From contig JAKLMB010000003.1 of the NCBI GenBank assembly GCA_022813625.1, positions 1,426,001-1,490,000 of the forward strand: a DNA stretch of 64,000 nt, written 5' to 3'. The notes beneath the pieces were generated by a model. The model saw nothing but the letters and a program-made list of their open reading frames with translations. It had not been told where the DNA came from and did not search any database. Within the stretch, counting starts at the first letter, position 1. The number at the start of each line of letters is the position of its first letter. Shown here one piece after another: positions 21,571 through 33,992 of this stretch. The position numbers and the translations under genes were made by a program. The DNA is from Aaosphaeria pasadenensis (taxonomy: Eukaryota > Ascomycota > Dothideomycetes > Pleosporales).

Positions 21571-22807
21571 ATGAATGCGATTGACGGCACAGATCGCCGC
21601 ATCGTAGCAGATGAAGGTACAATCCCACCCATAAACGAGCTTGGTTATTCTGGCTAATAGCAAGGTAAAGAGACACCGCCATCTCTTCTAGCTGTAGTTC
21701 TTGACACCAACCCGCATGCATGGGCGCATCTCTCATCAACACTGCCTCTCTCGCGCGCCATTGCCAACCTCCTCGTCTTCATAAACGCACACCTAGCGTC
21801 CGGAAACGCAAACGAAGTAGCAGTCATCGCATCGCATTTAAACAAAGCAGAATGGCTCTACCCTACTCCCAAAAGTCGTCTGTCAAATCGCGCTCCAAAT
21901 GGAGACATCGAAATGAATGGTACACATAGAGAAGGCGGCAGCGTACCGGACAACCCGAACAAATATCGGCCATTCTCCGTCATGGAAAGCGCTATTCTAA
22001 AGAATGTAGCAAGCTTGATGGATCAGACATCCGAAAAGAATCTTAAGGCAAACCCGACGACATTAATAGGCGGCGCATTATCGCTGGCCTTGTCGTACAT
22101 TGCCAAATCCACACTACTGCATTCGCCGGTCGAGAGCATGTCCCACGAAAATCCATTAGCACACCTCGCGGACGCAGAGCTACGGACACAGCGCACACCA
22201 CTAGCCTCTCGGATTCTCATCATCTCCGTGTCCGGCGACCTCGCGAACCAATACATCCCGGTTATGAACTCGATATTCGCTGCACAACGGAAGAGGATAC
22301 CGATAGACATCTTGAAGTTGGCGGGAGATACAGTATTGCTTCAACAAGCTTCAGATGCTACAGGCGGTGTTTATATGAAGCCTGAAAGGCCAGAAGGCAT
22401 ACTGCAGTATCTGATGATGGGCTTCCTCCCCGATGCGACCGCGAGACGGAGCCTCATCATGCCTAGTGCCGGCGGTGTCGACTTCCGAGCTGCATGCTTC
22501 TGCCACAGGAAGGTCGTTGACATCGGCTATGTCTGCAGCGTGTGTTTGAGCAGTAAGTTTTCCCTTTCAATCTTCCTCTATCTCCACACTGTTGACTAAC
22601 ACTCCGTTACCAGTATTCTGCGAACCCAGTCTTCCAGACAACTTGTGCATGACATGCGGCTCCTACCTCTCCCTCCGCAGCGCCCAGACCGCGGCCCCGG
22701 CGCTCGTCCAGCGCAAGAAGAAGAAAAAGAAGAGGGCGACTGGCGCCGACTCTGCCACTCCAGGCGGCAGCACGCCAGCAGGATCCGGGACGCCCATGCA
22801 CGCGTGA
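21571..22807 (+). CDS. tfb4: TFB4, TFIIH subunit (p34 homologue)
   Basis: Exons 21571-21616, 21665-22552 and 22614-22807, all in phase, 375 aa. Intron 1 uses the acceptor gcaag before GTAAAG; using the earlier tag acceptor would cause an immediate stop. The protein has the vWA-like Tfb4 fold: LLAVVLDTNPHAW near residue 23, RILIISVSGDLANQYIPVMN, IPIDILKLAGD, LQQASDATGG. The C-terminal zinc region is CFCHRKVVDIGYVCSVCLS with later FCEP and CMTCG, spread over intron 2. The tail has a Lys/Arg run (RKKKKKKR) and a Gly/Thr/Ser stretch. Family knowledge: Tfb4 pairs with Ssl1 in the TFIIH core for promoter opening and nucleotide-excision repair. Confidence 0.96.
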
Positions 22808-23602
22808 GGATATTCTCATTGTTCATCATTCATGACTATTTGCATGTTTTCTCTCTATGGAAAATACCATTCATAGAGGAGTCGGAGTTGGATTCTTGGC
22901 AACGTATAGCATTTTGGGATGGTGTTAAAATTTTTGGCCATATTCATGGAACGGGTGGAGGGCTCTTACCGTTTGAGAGCCATCTGGCGGCGAGAGCCGG
23001 CCGAGCAAGGTATTGGTGGTCTTAGAAACACGTTCGTGTCATCGGTCAAGGAAAGCCTTCAAATAGACAGAAGATGACATGTATCATTGAGGGTGTACAT
23101 TGTTTAATCGACCAATGGGTGCATGCACAGGCGCCAGCCATATCAAGGTGAGGCCTTACTGGAGAGTGTATGTGTGCAGGGATTGAGACATGTTTGAACC
23201 ATGAAAGTAAGTCTAGGTCTGATCATAGGGCATTCAAAAGTCTTTGAATTATTGGGAAGTTTGGTTCTCTTGTACTACATTAGGCGAGATGTGCCTTCTG
23301 AACTCTATCCTGAGGACAACTTTTACCCTGCCACTTGCACAATCCCGCACTCCCAGAAAACGCTACACGTATTAGCACGAAGTCCACCAATGTCTACCAA
23401 AGACAGTTGCAACGAGCGCCGTAGAGATGCAAGCCGGCCAGTAACGTGTCTCGACATTAATAGACTATACAACCTGACTGATCGTCCCTGCTACAATACG
23501 TCCCTAAGGTGTGGGTTATCAGTACATATGTTCTGATGTAGGATGAGGCTGGCTTCGAATCGGGTTATGCAAACGGTAGAAAGCTGGCCCTCGCAGCACA
23601 AT
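22808..23602. other. Convergent intergenic, TFB4 / taspase-like gene
   Basis: The 795 nt between two 3' ends hold only weak frames without domains. Confidence 0.5.
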
Positions 23603-25670
23603 CTACCGCGTCGGTGCATTTGTCCTTTTTTTCTTCGTCCGAATTGGCATCATGCGGCCTCCCTGTGCGATAGCTCCATTGCCATTACTACGCGACATAG
23701 CACACCACGGCCTGTCCTCATCAGAATGCATGGAAGCCATGGCAAAGGAGTCTGTGTTATGTCCGAAGTAGAGGAAGATTCCACCACGAACTTTCTTAAC
23801 ACCAAGAATGCCAATAGCCCCCGCTGAGCTACTGTTTTTGACGCCGGGGTGACCTAAGAAAAAAATCAATGTCATGTCTCTAAAAAGGTTATGAGAAACT
23901 CGCCCATGAAGTCATTCTCAATCATTCCCTTGATAGCTTCGTCTTCGTTTACTTCTTCATAAATGCCAGCCTTGCCTCTGCGTACGCTGTGGTATAGGCG
24001 TTCCGCACATACTGCAGCGGCCATTGTGGTTGCCATGTGCTCCCCAGTACCACTGGTTACTGTAGCTACACATGTTTCTTCTGAATCATCTGGGTCAACT
24101 GGAATTACTGCAGAGCCAACTCCCACAAGCGCGGCAGGCCCAACACGGCCTTTGTATTTCATGCCAATACCACCAGATGACGCTGCGCAAGCAATATGTC
24201 CCCAACCATCTACGGCAATAGCGCCCACAGTGTCAGTGATGTTGTCAACCTCAGAGTCGGTCGTTCCCAAATCCGCAGACGAACGGGTCGGACGGTTTGC
24301 TTTCACGTTTGTATCTACCGGAGTGACCGGCATAGCAGAAGCCATTGCATCCCGGTGATTTTCTTCAAAGGTAAGAGACCTATGAGTCGTCGAAGAAGTT
24401 GTTGAGTTCGTCATTGCTCTGATTTGTGTCGGCTGCGTTGACAGTGATCGGGTTGTCTCCTGAACTCCATCCGACCATGCCGCGTGGGGTAGATCAGGCC
24501 CGGCCAACAGCCCTACAGGGGAGCTTTCGTCGACCATATCTGTATCCTCTGATGTGTGATTATTGGTGTATCTATCCCGGATGTTGATGTTGTCTTTGCG
24601 GTATTGACTCAACGTCGGAACCTTCTGTGTACTGTTGATAAAGGCGTGCCGTGACGACTCTTTCAAAGTATTTGGAGTCACAATGACGGGCCTTTCGGGT
24701 TGATTTGCTTGTGTGGGAAGCTTCGAGAATCCGTTCCGCTCGACCTCTGAAGACTTTAACCGTTCATCTTCGTCATGTTCAGATATATTCGATGTACGGT
24801 GGGAATTTTTAGTCGTAGTGCTACTCAGAGACAGCGGTGATGTCGGCGGGCTGACGGCATGAACACTCCTCAAAAGAGTCTCTTCATGGGCTCGGCGCAT
24901 ATTCTGACGAACTTGATCATCTTGAGGGTCAGGGTCCTCCCTTATCCTCCAGCAAGAGAGTGGAAGCCCTGCCCTTTTCGCTTTGCGTTCAGCAGCTCGC
25001 AAATCTGACTTCCACCTGACCCACCTGTCTTTCGCCGCAGGAGATATCATAGCATCGAAAGGAAGAACGGGGATTCCCAGCTCGTATGCGAAGTCCGTCG
25101 CTCCTTGTGCAACTAGCAAATTGGGTGGCACGCGCCTTAAGGTCAGACTCTGCATAGAGTGGTTCAAGACCAATCGTGCTAGGGACACTGGATTTTTGAT
25201 CTCTGTAAATGTTGTTAGTGAGAGTTTCCTAGAGAATACACATACGTACGAGCGACAGCTCCTACTGCACCACTGCGTCCATGATGATCCACGATTGACG
25301 CATCACATTCTACGACACCGTCCATAGAAAGATTGCTGCCATAGCCAGCATTGGTGATCTCTCGATCCTCCAGAACCTTGACCGCCATCTCCACAGCATC
25401 TACAGCAGTTCCCCCATTACGAAGAACCAGCATGGCTAAGGTAGCTGCACTTCGAATACATCAGCAAAAAAATTGGGAGGTGTCTGACTGTAGAAATGCG
25501 TACTCGTTGCAAGCTTCGAGATGGATCCTTTCATTCTGGATGCTGTGATATCCAGCACCGGCATGGACGAATATGCAACATGTTTCCGCGCGCGGCGGGC
25601 TTCCGCTGGCTTTTCGTGAATGAGCTTCAGCATTTACTGCCTTGCTTGCCGTGGACGCTGTTGCCGACAT
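23603..25670 (-). CDS. Taspase/asparaginase-family N-terminal nucleophile hydrolase
   Basis: Four exons: 25670-25504, 25449-25250, 25202-23904, 23853-23603; 638 aa. The N-terminal part has FVHAGAGYHS, GGTAVDAVEMAVKVLEDREI, NAGYGSNLSMDGVVECDASI and DHHGRSGAVGAVA, the classical isoaspartyl peptidase/asparaginase fold. The nucleophile is the Thr in ITDTVGAIAVDGWG (Thr447 by my count), followed by CAASSGGIGMKYKGRVGPAA and TSGTGEHM. The final exon reads HPGVKNSSSAGAIGILGVKK and YFGHNTDSFAMASMHSD, so the fold is complete. A long Ser/Thr-rich linker (~200 residues) separates the halves, unlike bacterial asparaginases, resembling threonine aspartases. Family knowledge: the proenzyme self-cleaves before the Thr. 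The last intron has a GC donor. The start at 25670 was chosen over an in-frame ATG at 25742. Confidence 0.92.
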
Positions 25671-26867
25671 TCCTTTCTCTCTGTGCAAAAGTCTTACTAG
25701 AAATCGCCGGCTGAAACAGCTGTAATTGAGGTTCTTTTCCACGGTTTATCGGGTGCTCGATGTATCTAGTGGGGCAGAATTGATGGAAGAGAAGTCAATG
25801 TTGTTTCCGATGTCCAGGCTCGTTTGCTCGATGAGCGGTGTTGGATCGATTAGCAGATCTCGGAGGATGATTAGAACGAATAATAAGGAAGAAGAAAGAA
25901 GGAGGAGGAGGAAGCCCTGGAGGACTGAGTGAAGGAGTTAAAGCCGTGAAAGAATAGTAATCGAAGGATATAGGAAAGGTTGGGCGGGAGACGTAAAGAA
26001 GAAATGAATGAACTCGCCACAGGGCGTTTGTGCTGGAGAGAAGCAGCTTTGAGCCGCGGGGTGCAAATGGGGAGAAGTTCGTGGTATCCTACGCGAAAAG
26101 AGAAGTGGAAGGGTGAAGGAGGTGAATAAGGCGCGGTGGAGTACTGTTGTTGTCGGCCGTTCCTTCCTTCACCTTCCCAGATGTCCAGATTTGTAGATTT
26201 GTAGATTTGTAGCGTCGCAGACCAAGGGGCTGGAGGACGAGTGCACAAGTAGCTAGCTACCTAGGTAGTTTCGTCGCAATTAATGTAGGGTCATGATTGC
26301 TACAACAAACAGGATATGAAGAGAGAGAGAGGAGATTTAATGGTCATGTTTAGCTTCACGAGCTGCCAAACACTCCTGGGATAGCTTTGTGGTCAATTCC
26401 TAGGTAATGTGCAGAACAGAGCTCATTCGCTCTCGGTGTAGCTTAGTAGAGAATTATTTTATATTTTTATGGCAAGAAAGGAGTTTTGAGCTTCGAGCTA
26501 AAGCTTGTAATCAAACTTATATTTCCGAGAGATATACATAGTATTATATATGTATATCCTCTTACTACGAGGAATTGATTGCTTACAATATCCCATCTCA
26601 GCTTTCCGCTGTACCTTGGCGGGTGGAAAACGTGGTGCACGGTTCATCACAGCGGAGCGGGGCAGCCTTTCCTACCTTGACTGCGCCCATTTCGAGTTCC
26701 CACCGCTGGCTCGTATCTATCCCACTCTTGACGACGACCGACTACCACCTACCCCCAACCACCGTCACCAACACCACCGCCAATTCCACCTCGCGCTCCT
26801 TTCTCAACTGGGCTCTCCCGAGCTGCTTCTTACTTCTAGCTAACTACCCCAGTAAGCAGCAGCAAAG
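25671..26867. promoter_or_regulatory. Divergent spacer taspase-like gene / ARP3
   Basis: The 1.2 kb contain a GA-rich run near 26320-26335, a strongly A+T-rich block 26450-26565 (several TATA-like strings upstream of ARP3) and an 8-bp tandem repeat at 26187-26210. No gene recognised. Confidence 0.5.
26187..26210. repeat. Tandem repeat, AGATTTGT x3
   Basis: Three perfect head-to-tail copies of the 8-mer lie in the divergent spacer upstream of ARP3. Confidence 0.9.
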
Positions 26868-28404
26868 ATGGCTAACCAAACCCCCGCCGTTGTCATGGAC
26901 AAGTAAGCTAGCAGCCTACCCATACACCTGTTGTCCAACGGCATACTGACATTCTTCCGCAGCGGTACGGGATACTCGAAGCTTGGTATGACTTCTCGCC
27001 ATTAATAAATGTCACCTGTACTCATACTTGCAATAGGTTTTGCCGGCAACGATTCCCCTTCCTTCGTCTTCCCTACCGCGATAGCAACCAAAGGTCCAGC
27101 AGCCGGTGCCGGCGGCTCAGGCTCCGGACGACCAGCTGTCGCCAACAAGCCCTCTTTTTTGACTGGCGGTGCTGGTCCCGGTGGACATCTCTCTGCAAAG
27201 CGAGGAACCGAGGATCTGGATTTCTTCATCGGCGATGAAGCTCTCTCCGCCTCTGCCGGCCCAGGCTATGGTATCCATTATCCGATCAGGCACGGTCAAA
27301 TAGACAATTGGGTTCGTGAGGGAGCTGCCCCCTAATCCTATACCTACTGATTTGAAGCAGGATCTCATGGAACGCTTTTGGTCCAATTCGATCTTTAAAT
27401 ACTTGAGGGTTGAGCCGGAAGATCACTATTTCCTTCTAACTGAACCCGTATGTTCTCACCCACACTCCTGACTTGTACTACTAGGAGCTAAATAACCACA
27501 GCCCCTCAATCCTCCCGAGAACCGTGAAAACACTGCCGAAATCATGTTCGAATCCTTCAATTGCGCCGGTCTCTACATCGCTGTTCAAGCCGTGCTTGCC
27601 CTGGCCGCATCCTGGACAAGCTCCAAGGTTCAGGACCGCTCTCTCACTGGAACTGTCATCGACTCCGGTGCAGGTGTTACTCATGTTATCCCTGTGGCAG
27701 AAGGTTACGTCATTGGCTCTTCCATCAAGAGTGTCCCCATTGCTGGTCGCGATATCACCAATTTTGTGCAATCGCTTCTCCGAGACCGTGGCGAGCCCGA
27801 CTCTTCTCTACAAACCGCCGAGCGCATTAAGGAGGAGTTTTGCTATGTATCCCCTGACATCGTTAAGGAGTTCTCTCGCTTCGATCGTGAAGCCGATGAT
27901 CGATTCCGAAAACATACGGTCAATTACCCGAACGGAAAATCCGTGCAAGTAGATGTTGGATATGAGCGCTTCTTGGCTCCCGAGATCTTCTTCAACCCCG
28001 AAATCTACTCCTCAGATTTCCTCACTCCTTTACCGACTATCGTAGATACGGTCATCCAAACCTCACCTATCGACGTACGCAGAGGCCTGTACAAAAATAT
28101 CGTGCTCTCTGGAGGTTCGACACTATACAAGGATTTTGGTCGGCGTTTACAGCGAGATATTCGCCACCTCGTAGATGCAAGGATCAAGGCTTCAGAGGCG
28201 AAAAGCGGAGGCGCCAAGAGCGGAGGATTGGATGTGCAGGTCATCACGCACAAGAGGCAAAGACACGGTCCCTGGTTCGGAGGAAGTTTACTCGGTCAGA
28301 CGCCAGAGTTTAGGAGTTACTGCCACACAAAGGCAGAGTATGATGAGATCGGCCCCAGTATCGTGCGAAGATTTGCCCTCCTCGGTGGCCCAGGCAGCAC
28401 GTAG
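26868..28404 (+). CDS. arp3: Actin-related protein 3 (ARP2/3 complex)
   Basis: Five exons: 26868-26902, 26963-26985 (23 nt), 27037-27311, 27361-27447, 27502-28404; 440 aa. It opens MANQTPAVVMDNGTGYSKLG then FAGNDSPSFVFPT, the ARP3 nucleotide-binding start. A Gly/Ala-rich insert (~40-75) precedes FFIGDEAL. Conserved blocks continue with IRHGQIDNWDLMERFW, LLTEPPLNPPENRE, VIDSGAGVTHVIPVAEGYVI, LSGGSTLYKDFGRRLQRDI and WFGGSLLGQTPEFRSYCHTK, ending RRFALLGGPG. Family knowledge: Arp3 with Arp2 forms the template for branched actin filaments at endocytic sites and the hyphal tip. The first two exons are tiny, as in many fungal actin-family genes. One residue is unusual (GPWFGG, where the family usually has AVWFGG). 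Confidence 0.97.
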
Positions 28405-29035
28405 TACTGATCGACGACGTTTGTTAGATTTCAGAACAGGGGCCGCTAGTACAAAGTATGAGCACTCAGTTGATCGTAAAGATCAAGAAAATGCAATTAT
28501 TCGAAACTTCCGCACAAACCTCTGCGTAAACCTCCTTGTAAACCTCCTTATAAACCTCCTTTCTTTGCGAGCGATCGATGTCTACTGCGGCGTCGATGCT
28601 ACACATGTATGGATGCAAAGACGTCGTATGGTCTGCCATCAAATGTTTTGGTTTGCAATGAAGCGTTAATATTTAGTACGCATGGTTCGAATTAAGTTAA
28701 AGGAGTTCTACTTTGAAGCTGTAGTTATCGGTTTTTGGTAGACTTTCTAGGAAGGAGTAGAATCAGAGCCATTTATGATATCACAGACTTACCCGCTAAG
28801 GCGGACCATCGCATACGTGCAACATTTACTGTGATTTTAAATTGCCAATCTAGTTCGAGAAAGCTTGCAAGACAGTTGAGACAGTTTATAAACATGCACT
28901 CAAGAGCAGGCGGAATATCCTCGGGCCGTGGCGAGGCTGCCAAGCCATGCAACGTCTAGTTACATTCACTTCCCCACGCTCCCCCCATACTTAGCTTAGG
29001 CAAAGAGCGATTGATCGCTTGTCTACTACATCATC
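28405..29035. other. Intergenic, ARP3 / TAF10
   Basis: The 631 nt contain the ARP3 3' UTR, a 12-bp tandem repeat at 28526-28561 and the TAF10 promoter. No gene seen. Confidence 0.5.
28526..28561. repeat. Tandem repeat, GTAAACCTCCTT x3
   Basis: Two perfect copies and a third with G changed to A at the first base; probably in the ARP3 3' UTR. Confidence 0.9.
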
Positions 29036-29772
29036 ATGGCCGAAAACGCGCAGAAACCTACCGAGGATACCAACATGGAAGTGAACGAAGAGCTGGATGC
29101 CGCGATCGAAAATGATATCAACGCGAATCCACCTCAATCGGATGCTATGAATCTTGACGGCGCGGCTGACGCAGGACCGTCCAACACAAACGGTGTTGGC
29201 ACAGAAGCGGCAGCCCTTCTTGAATCAAGAATTCCTGCAAAAAAAGATGCAACTTTGCGCGAGTTCATGTCTAAAATGGATGATTATGCGCCCATTGTGA
29301 GTCGCTTGCGACTGAGGAGTGTCTTCCAAGTGCTGGCTAACACGTCCAGATACCCGATGCGGTAACCAACTATTACTTAACCCTCGCTGGTCTTCCACCT
29401 CCCCCGCAAACCTCTCCTCACCTCGCTCGTTTGCTTGCCCTTGCTACCCAGAAGTTCATTGCCGACATTGCAGCCGACGCGTACCAGTACTCTCGCATCC
29501 GAGCCTCCAATACCACAAGTAACAATCCGATGGGTGGGTTAGGCGGCGCAGGGCCGATGGGTGGTGGCCCACAAGGTGCTGCCGCTGCAAGCGGCGGCCA
29601 GGGCGGCAAGGCAGACAAAGATGCCCGTTTGAATCTTGGAGTTCAAAGACCAGGTTATGGCGGTGGTGGGCAAGGCGGTGGACAAGGCCGCACAGTTCTC
29701 ACCATGGAGGATCTTGGAATGGCTGTCGGAGAATATGGTGTTAACGTCAAGAGGGGAGAATTCTACCGATGA
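29036..29772 (+). CDS. taf10: TAF10, TFIID/SAGA histone-fold subunit
   Basis: Exons 29036-29296 and 29350-29772, 227 aa; the 53-nt intron joins DDYAPI to IPDAVTNYYL. The N-terminal ~60 residues are acidic and disordered. The TAF10 histone fold runs from LREFMSKMDDYAPIIPDAVT through YYLTLAGLPPPP, RLLALATQKFIADIAADAYQ, YSRIR and, after a loop, LTMEDLGMAVGEYGVNVKR. The loop is a long Gly/Met/Gln/Ala-rich low-complexity segment, where yeast and fungal TAF10 often carry inserts. Family knowledge: it pairs with TAF3/TAF8 in TFIID and SPT7 in SAGA, and is needed for Pol II initiation. ARP3 lies upstream and MRE11 downstream on the same strand, with independent promoters. Confidence 0.96.
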
Positions 29773-30772
29773 ACATGCGACATGCCAAAACAGGACACGG
29801 AGTATTCTTTCTTCAAACGGAACTTTCACAATCAAAGCAAGCATAACTGGCGTTGGGGGAACTATTTTCACAGGGCGCAAACAGACATCCATCTTGGAAT
29901 TTAGGAGATCGGCACATCGAATCCCTGAAAGGGCAATGATATTTGTACAATAACAGTACATTGGGAAAGCTTGCAATGCTTCTTCCCTTAATGATACCCA
30001 AACTCCAATTGATGCAACTACAAACAGAAAAGTCTCATTTATTCTTGGTCTGCTTGTATGTGAACTGCTTCCGCGTACTGTGGTCATATTAGTTCCTGTT
30101 GCCTGCACTTGACATCATGGCAACCTACGGTGCAAATTCTCCTAATTTGTGTCCCACCATATCCTCAGTTATTGTGAGGTCCAAGTAGTTCTTTCCATTA
30201 TGTATTTGGAATTTCAATCCCACGAAACTAGGTAGGATAGTCGCGGAGCGTGCCTGCGTTTTGATGGGGGCGACTTTCTCCCCAGGCTTCGGTCGTACGA
30301 TGGGAATACTGTTATTCGTTCAACGGCTGCGGAGCAAAAGTCTTTCAGTGCTATATGCTTACGGGAGAATATTAGGTCCTAGAAAACAATCAATTAGCAT
30401 TACTTGATATCAGGTGCGAAAAAAGACATACCTTTCCAGACTGAGCGCGCAAACAGCGCTCTTGTAGGAAACATTGTGTGTAGATTGCACGAGGTGAGGT
30501 TGCGAGGCTTCCGATTCGGGCGCAACTTCGAAATCGTGCATCACGTGATGACGTGCGGAGTTCTTGGCGCTAGGCGGGTATCTGCGCGTCGACATCCCCG
30601 CGAAACTTGCAGGCTTTCGCTTATAATGTGTGCTACTGTTGCCTTGGGCCTTGTCCCATTACTGAATAGGCTCTGGAGCTGTCGAGATCGAGAGGATTTA
30701 TAGGGAAGCTTACCTTCTCGCAATCTACCTACTCATACCTTGACCAAACCTCTCCTCCGAGCTGCATCCGCA
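29773..30772. other. Intergenic, TAF10 / MRE11
   Basis: The 1.0 kb hold the TAF10 3' UTR and the MRE11 promoter. A minus-strand open frame (29539-30108) partly covers TAF10 and has no domain; not called. Confidence 0.5.
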
Positions 30773-33153
30773 ATGGCGCCCGCTCGTAGTAATCCGCGAA
30801 GTATGACTACTGGCCGATCACAAGAACGAGGACTGATCAATTTTCAGGTGCGGATACTATCCGAATTCTCGTAGCCACTGACAGCCATGTCGGCTACAAT
30901 GAGCGTGACTCTGTACGTGGCGAGGATAGTTGGAAGACTTTCCACGAAGTGATGGCATTGGCCAAACAGCATGATGTCGACATGGTATTGCACGCGGGAG
31001 ATCTGTTTCACGACAACAAGCCATCGCGTAAATCCATGTTCTATGTCATGCGCTCACTGCGAATGCATTGTCTCGGTGACAAGCCATGTGAGTTGGAGAT
31101 GCTGAGCGATGCGAGCCAAAACTTCTCGGGGAACGCCGACCACGTCAATTACGAGGATCCTGATATCAACGTTGCGATTCCTGTATTTGCGATTCATGGA
31201 AATCATGACGATCCCACAGGCGTAAGTTGCTATCCGTAGTACGAAATCACTGTACTTATGTTGTTCATAGGAAGGCAACTTCTCGGCCCTTGACCTCCTC
31301 CAGGTGTCTGGTCTGGTCAATTACTATGGCCGCAGCAGCCAAGCCGACAATGTTGAAGTCAAGCCTGTTCTTCTTCAAAAAGGTCGTACGAAGCTTGCTC
31401 TTTACGGAATGAGCAATATCCGAGACGAGCGTCTATTCCGTACCTTTAGAGATGGAGGTGTCAAGTTCTTCCAGCCTGGTACACAAAAGGACGAGTGGTT
31501 CAACCTGATGAGCGTTCACCAGAACCAGTGAGTCGTGGTATCAAAGACTACAGTATGCACGCTAATTCGACCAAGTCATGCCTATACAGACACTGGCTAC
31601 CTCCCAGAAAACTTCTTACCCGAATTCATGGACCTTGTGGTCTGGGGTCATGAGCATGAGTGCCTTATAGACCCACGGTATAATCCCGAGATGGGCTTCC
31701 ATGTTATGCAGCCTGGATCTTCGGTTGCAACATCGTTAATGCCCGGAGAAGCGGTGCCAAAACACGTTGCTATATTAAGTATCCTTGGTAAGGAGTTCAC
31801 ATCGGAATCGATACGTCTGAAAACGGTCCGACCATTCGTGATGAAGGAGATTGTTCTGGCAGAAGAACGAGCTATGAAAGAAAAAGAAATCTGGCGGATG
31901 AACGACAATCGGGCGAAAGTTACACAGCATTTGGAGAGCATAGTCAATCAACTCATAGAGGATGCGCAAAGGGAATGGTTGGAACTCCAAGACGACACAG
32001 AGGACAGGGATGATATTGAAATCCCCCTTCCTCTCATCCGATTACGGGTAGAATACTCTGCACCTGAACCTGGCGAGTTCAAGTGCGAGAATCCCCAAAG
32101 ATTCTCGAATCGCTTTCAGAATAGAGTAGCTAACACACAGGACGTTGTGCAATTTTACCGGAAGAAGCATACCGCAAATCGTACGTTTTCCAACTCTGCA
32201 GTATTGTTCCAACTAATGCGCTGCTAGGGGCATTGAAGAACAATGCAGAGTTACCAGACGAAGCTGTTTTAGCCCAGTTATCATCATTGGATACTGTTAA
32301 GGTGGACAAATTAGTCAAGGAGTTTCTTACCGCACAGTCTCTCACGATCTTGCCACAGAATTCATTTGGCGATGCTGTGGCACAGTTCGTGGACAAGGAT
32401 GATAAGCACGCAATGGAGATGTTCGTCAACGAGAGTCTGGCCAGCCAGCTCAAACACTTGATGGAAGCAAACGATGTCAACGAGGATGACATTACCAATG
32501 AGATGGACGAGTATCGTGCGAAATTAGAGGAACTGTTCGCTTCCGGACAGCTTAGGAAGACGCGGAAGGCTAAGCTCAAGCCAAAGCCAGACAATTGGGA
32601 TTCCGAATTTGATGGAGAATGGGCGGACCAACCTGGCGCACTCATACATACTGATGCCGAAGATGATGGGCAGGAAGATTTAGGCATCATCGCTTTAAAG
32701 AAGCCCGCCGCACGTGGACGAGCAAAAGCTAGTGGTACAACTCGTACCACAGCTACCAGAAAGGCGCCCGCTGCAACAAAGACCACGCGTGGAAAGCGAA
32801 GGGTTTTTGAGGAGGAATCTGACGATGACGAGGATCCAGATATTGTTATGGTGGACGATAACGATGAAGAGGAAGAGGAAGAAGCGCTTTTCGTGAAACC
32901 GTCGCGGACCACGGCAAAGAAGCCAGCAGCAAAGCCCAGCAAAGCCCCAGCACCTGCCAGCAAGCCTGCTGCACGAGCGACCAAGCAATCAACACTTAAC
33001 TTCTCTTCGCAGCCAGCCACCCAGCGGAGTCAACCTGCTCGTAGTGCCCAAAAACCCACCAGGAAACAGGAGCCTAGCGAAGACGAGATATCGGACGACG
33101 AAGACGCGTTCGAACCTCTGTCAACTGCCAGGAGTACAAGAAATAGACGATAG
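30773..33153 (+). CDS. mre11: MRE11, double-strand-break repair nuclease
   Basis: Five exons: 30773-30800, 30848-31221, 31271-31527, 31576-32180, 32228-33153; 729 aa. All calcineurin-type phosphoesterase motifs are intact: ATDSHVGYNERD (D21, H23), HAGDLFHDN (D60), AIHGNHDDPTG (N128, H129), SVHQNHHAYT formed across intron 3, and VVWGHEHEC. The capping domain includes FHVMQPGSSVATSL and IRLRVEYS. The C-terminal third is Glu/Asp-rich alternating with Lys/Arg/Ala/Pro-rich DNA-binding stretches (ARGRAKASGTTRTTATRK) and ends in acidic DEISDDEDAFEPL. Family knowledge: with Rad50 and Nbs1/Xrs2 it nicks and resects DNA ends and signals to Tel1/ATM. Intron 3 uses the acceptor ccaag at 31571-31575; the later tacag would lose the histidine motif. 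Confidence 0.97.
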
Positions 33154-33992
33154 AGTAGCAATACGATCGCCACTACTCAGCTTAGTGGGATCGGATCATG
33201 CACAGCGATGGCGCTTATGGATTACATGTCTCCACAACGGAGAGTCTTTAGCTGATTTGAAATGGTATACATTCATGCAATCCACTGATCAATTGAAACC
33301 CAATATCTATTCACATTTGCATTTGCACTTGTTTTCCACTACCACTGTCTACCTTGAATTGCCTTTTCCTGCTTGGTAAGACATCAGATCGTTCAGAGCA
33401 ATTCTTTCTGTGTGTTCTCTCATTCGCTATTTCCTCGTGAGCTGAACTAGCTTTCTGGATGGTAGGTACATTGTTACAAAGTTTCATGCTCACAACGCTC
33501 TGGCCTTGTACGTTCTTCCATCCTTCTGATTTTCCTTATTTTGTAGCTCTTCCCTTAGCAATAAACCATAATCGGTCAAACGGTGGAAGGAACTGGTAGA
33601 GGCCGATTAACTACTTACCACATCGACGTCTCGATCTTTTGTAACCCAACTACACTCATTTGTTCACGTCTTCTTTTGTCATTGCTGCTGCACGGCTCTT
33701 GGATAGCTACTGGTTTGTTCATTCGCTCGTTCTTCGTTCTGCAGATTTGCAACAGCTTTGAGGTCAGTACCAAGAGAGAATGGAGGGACATCCCTGATGA
33801 GACTTCTAATCGATGAACTGTTCAACATAAGCATTGGCACAGAGAGGCTGACAGTTTCACTGCAGATATTCGCATCAAATCATCCCTCTTTTCGTTCCTT
33901 GTCAGGCATATCCTCGCAACGACCTTCAGTCGAAACCGTGAGGATCAAGAGGTCCTTGACGCCGCGTCGTGCTAGGTGGCTGGTGTATCATC
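33154..33992. other. Intergenic, MRE11 / eIF4E-motif protein
   Basis: The 839 nt contain the MRE11 3' UTR and probably a long leader of the downstream gene. No gene seen. Confidence 0.5.

Noticed and set aside
32130..33020. 296-codon minus-strand frame opposite MRE11
   Set aside because: It is the shadow of the MRE11 C-terminal low-complexity coding region; its Ser-rich product has no domain and no splice partners.
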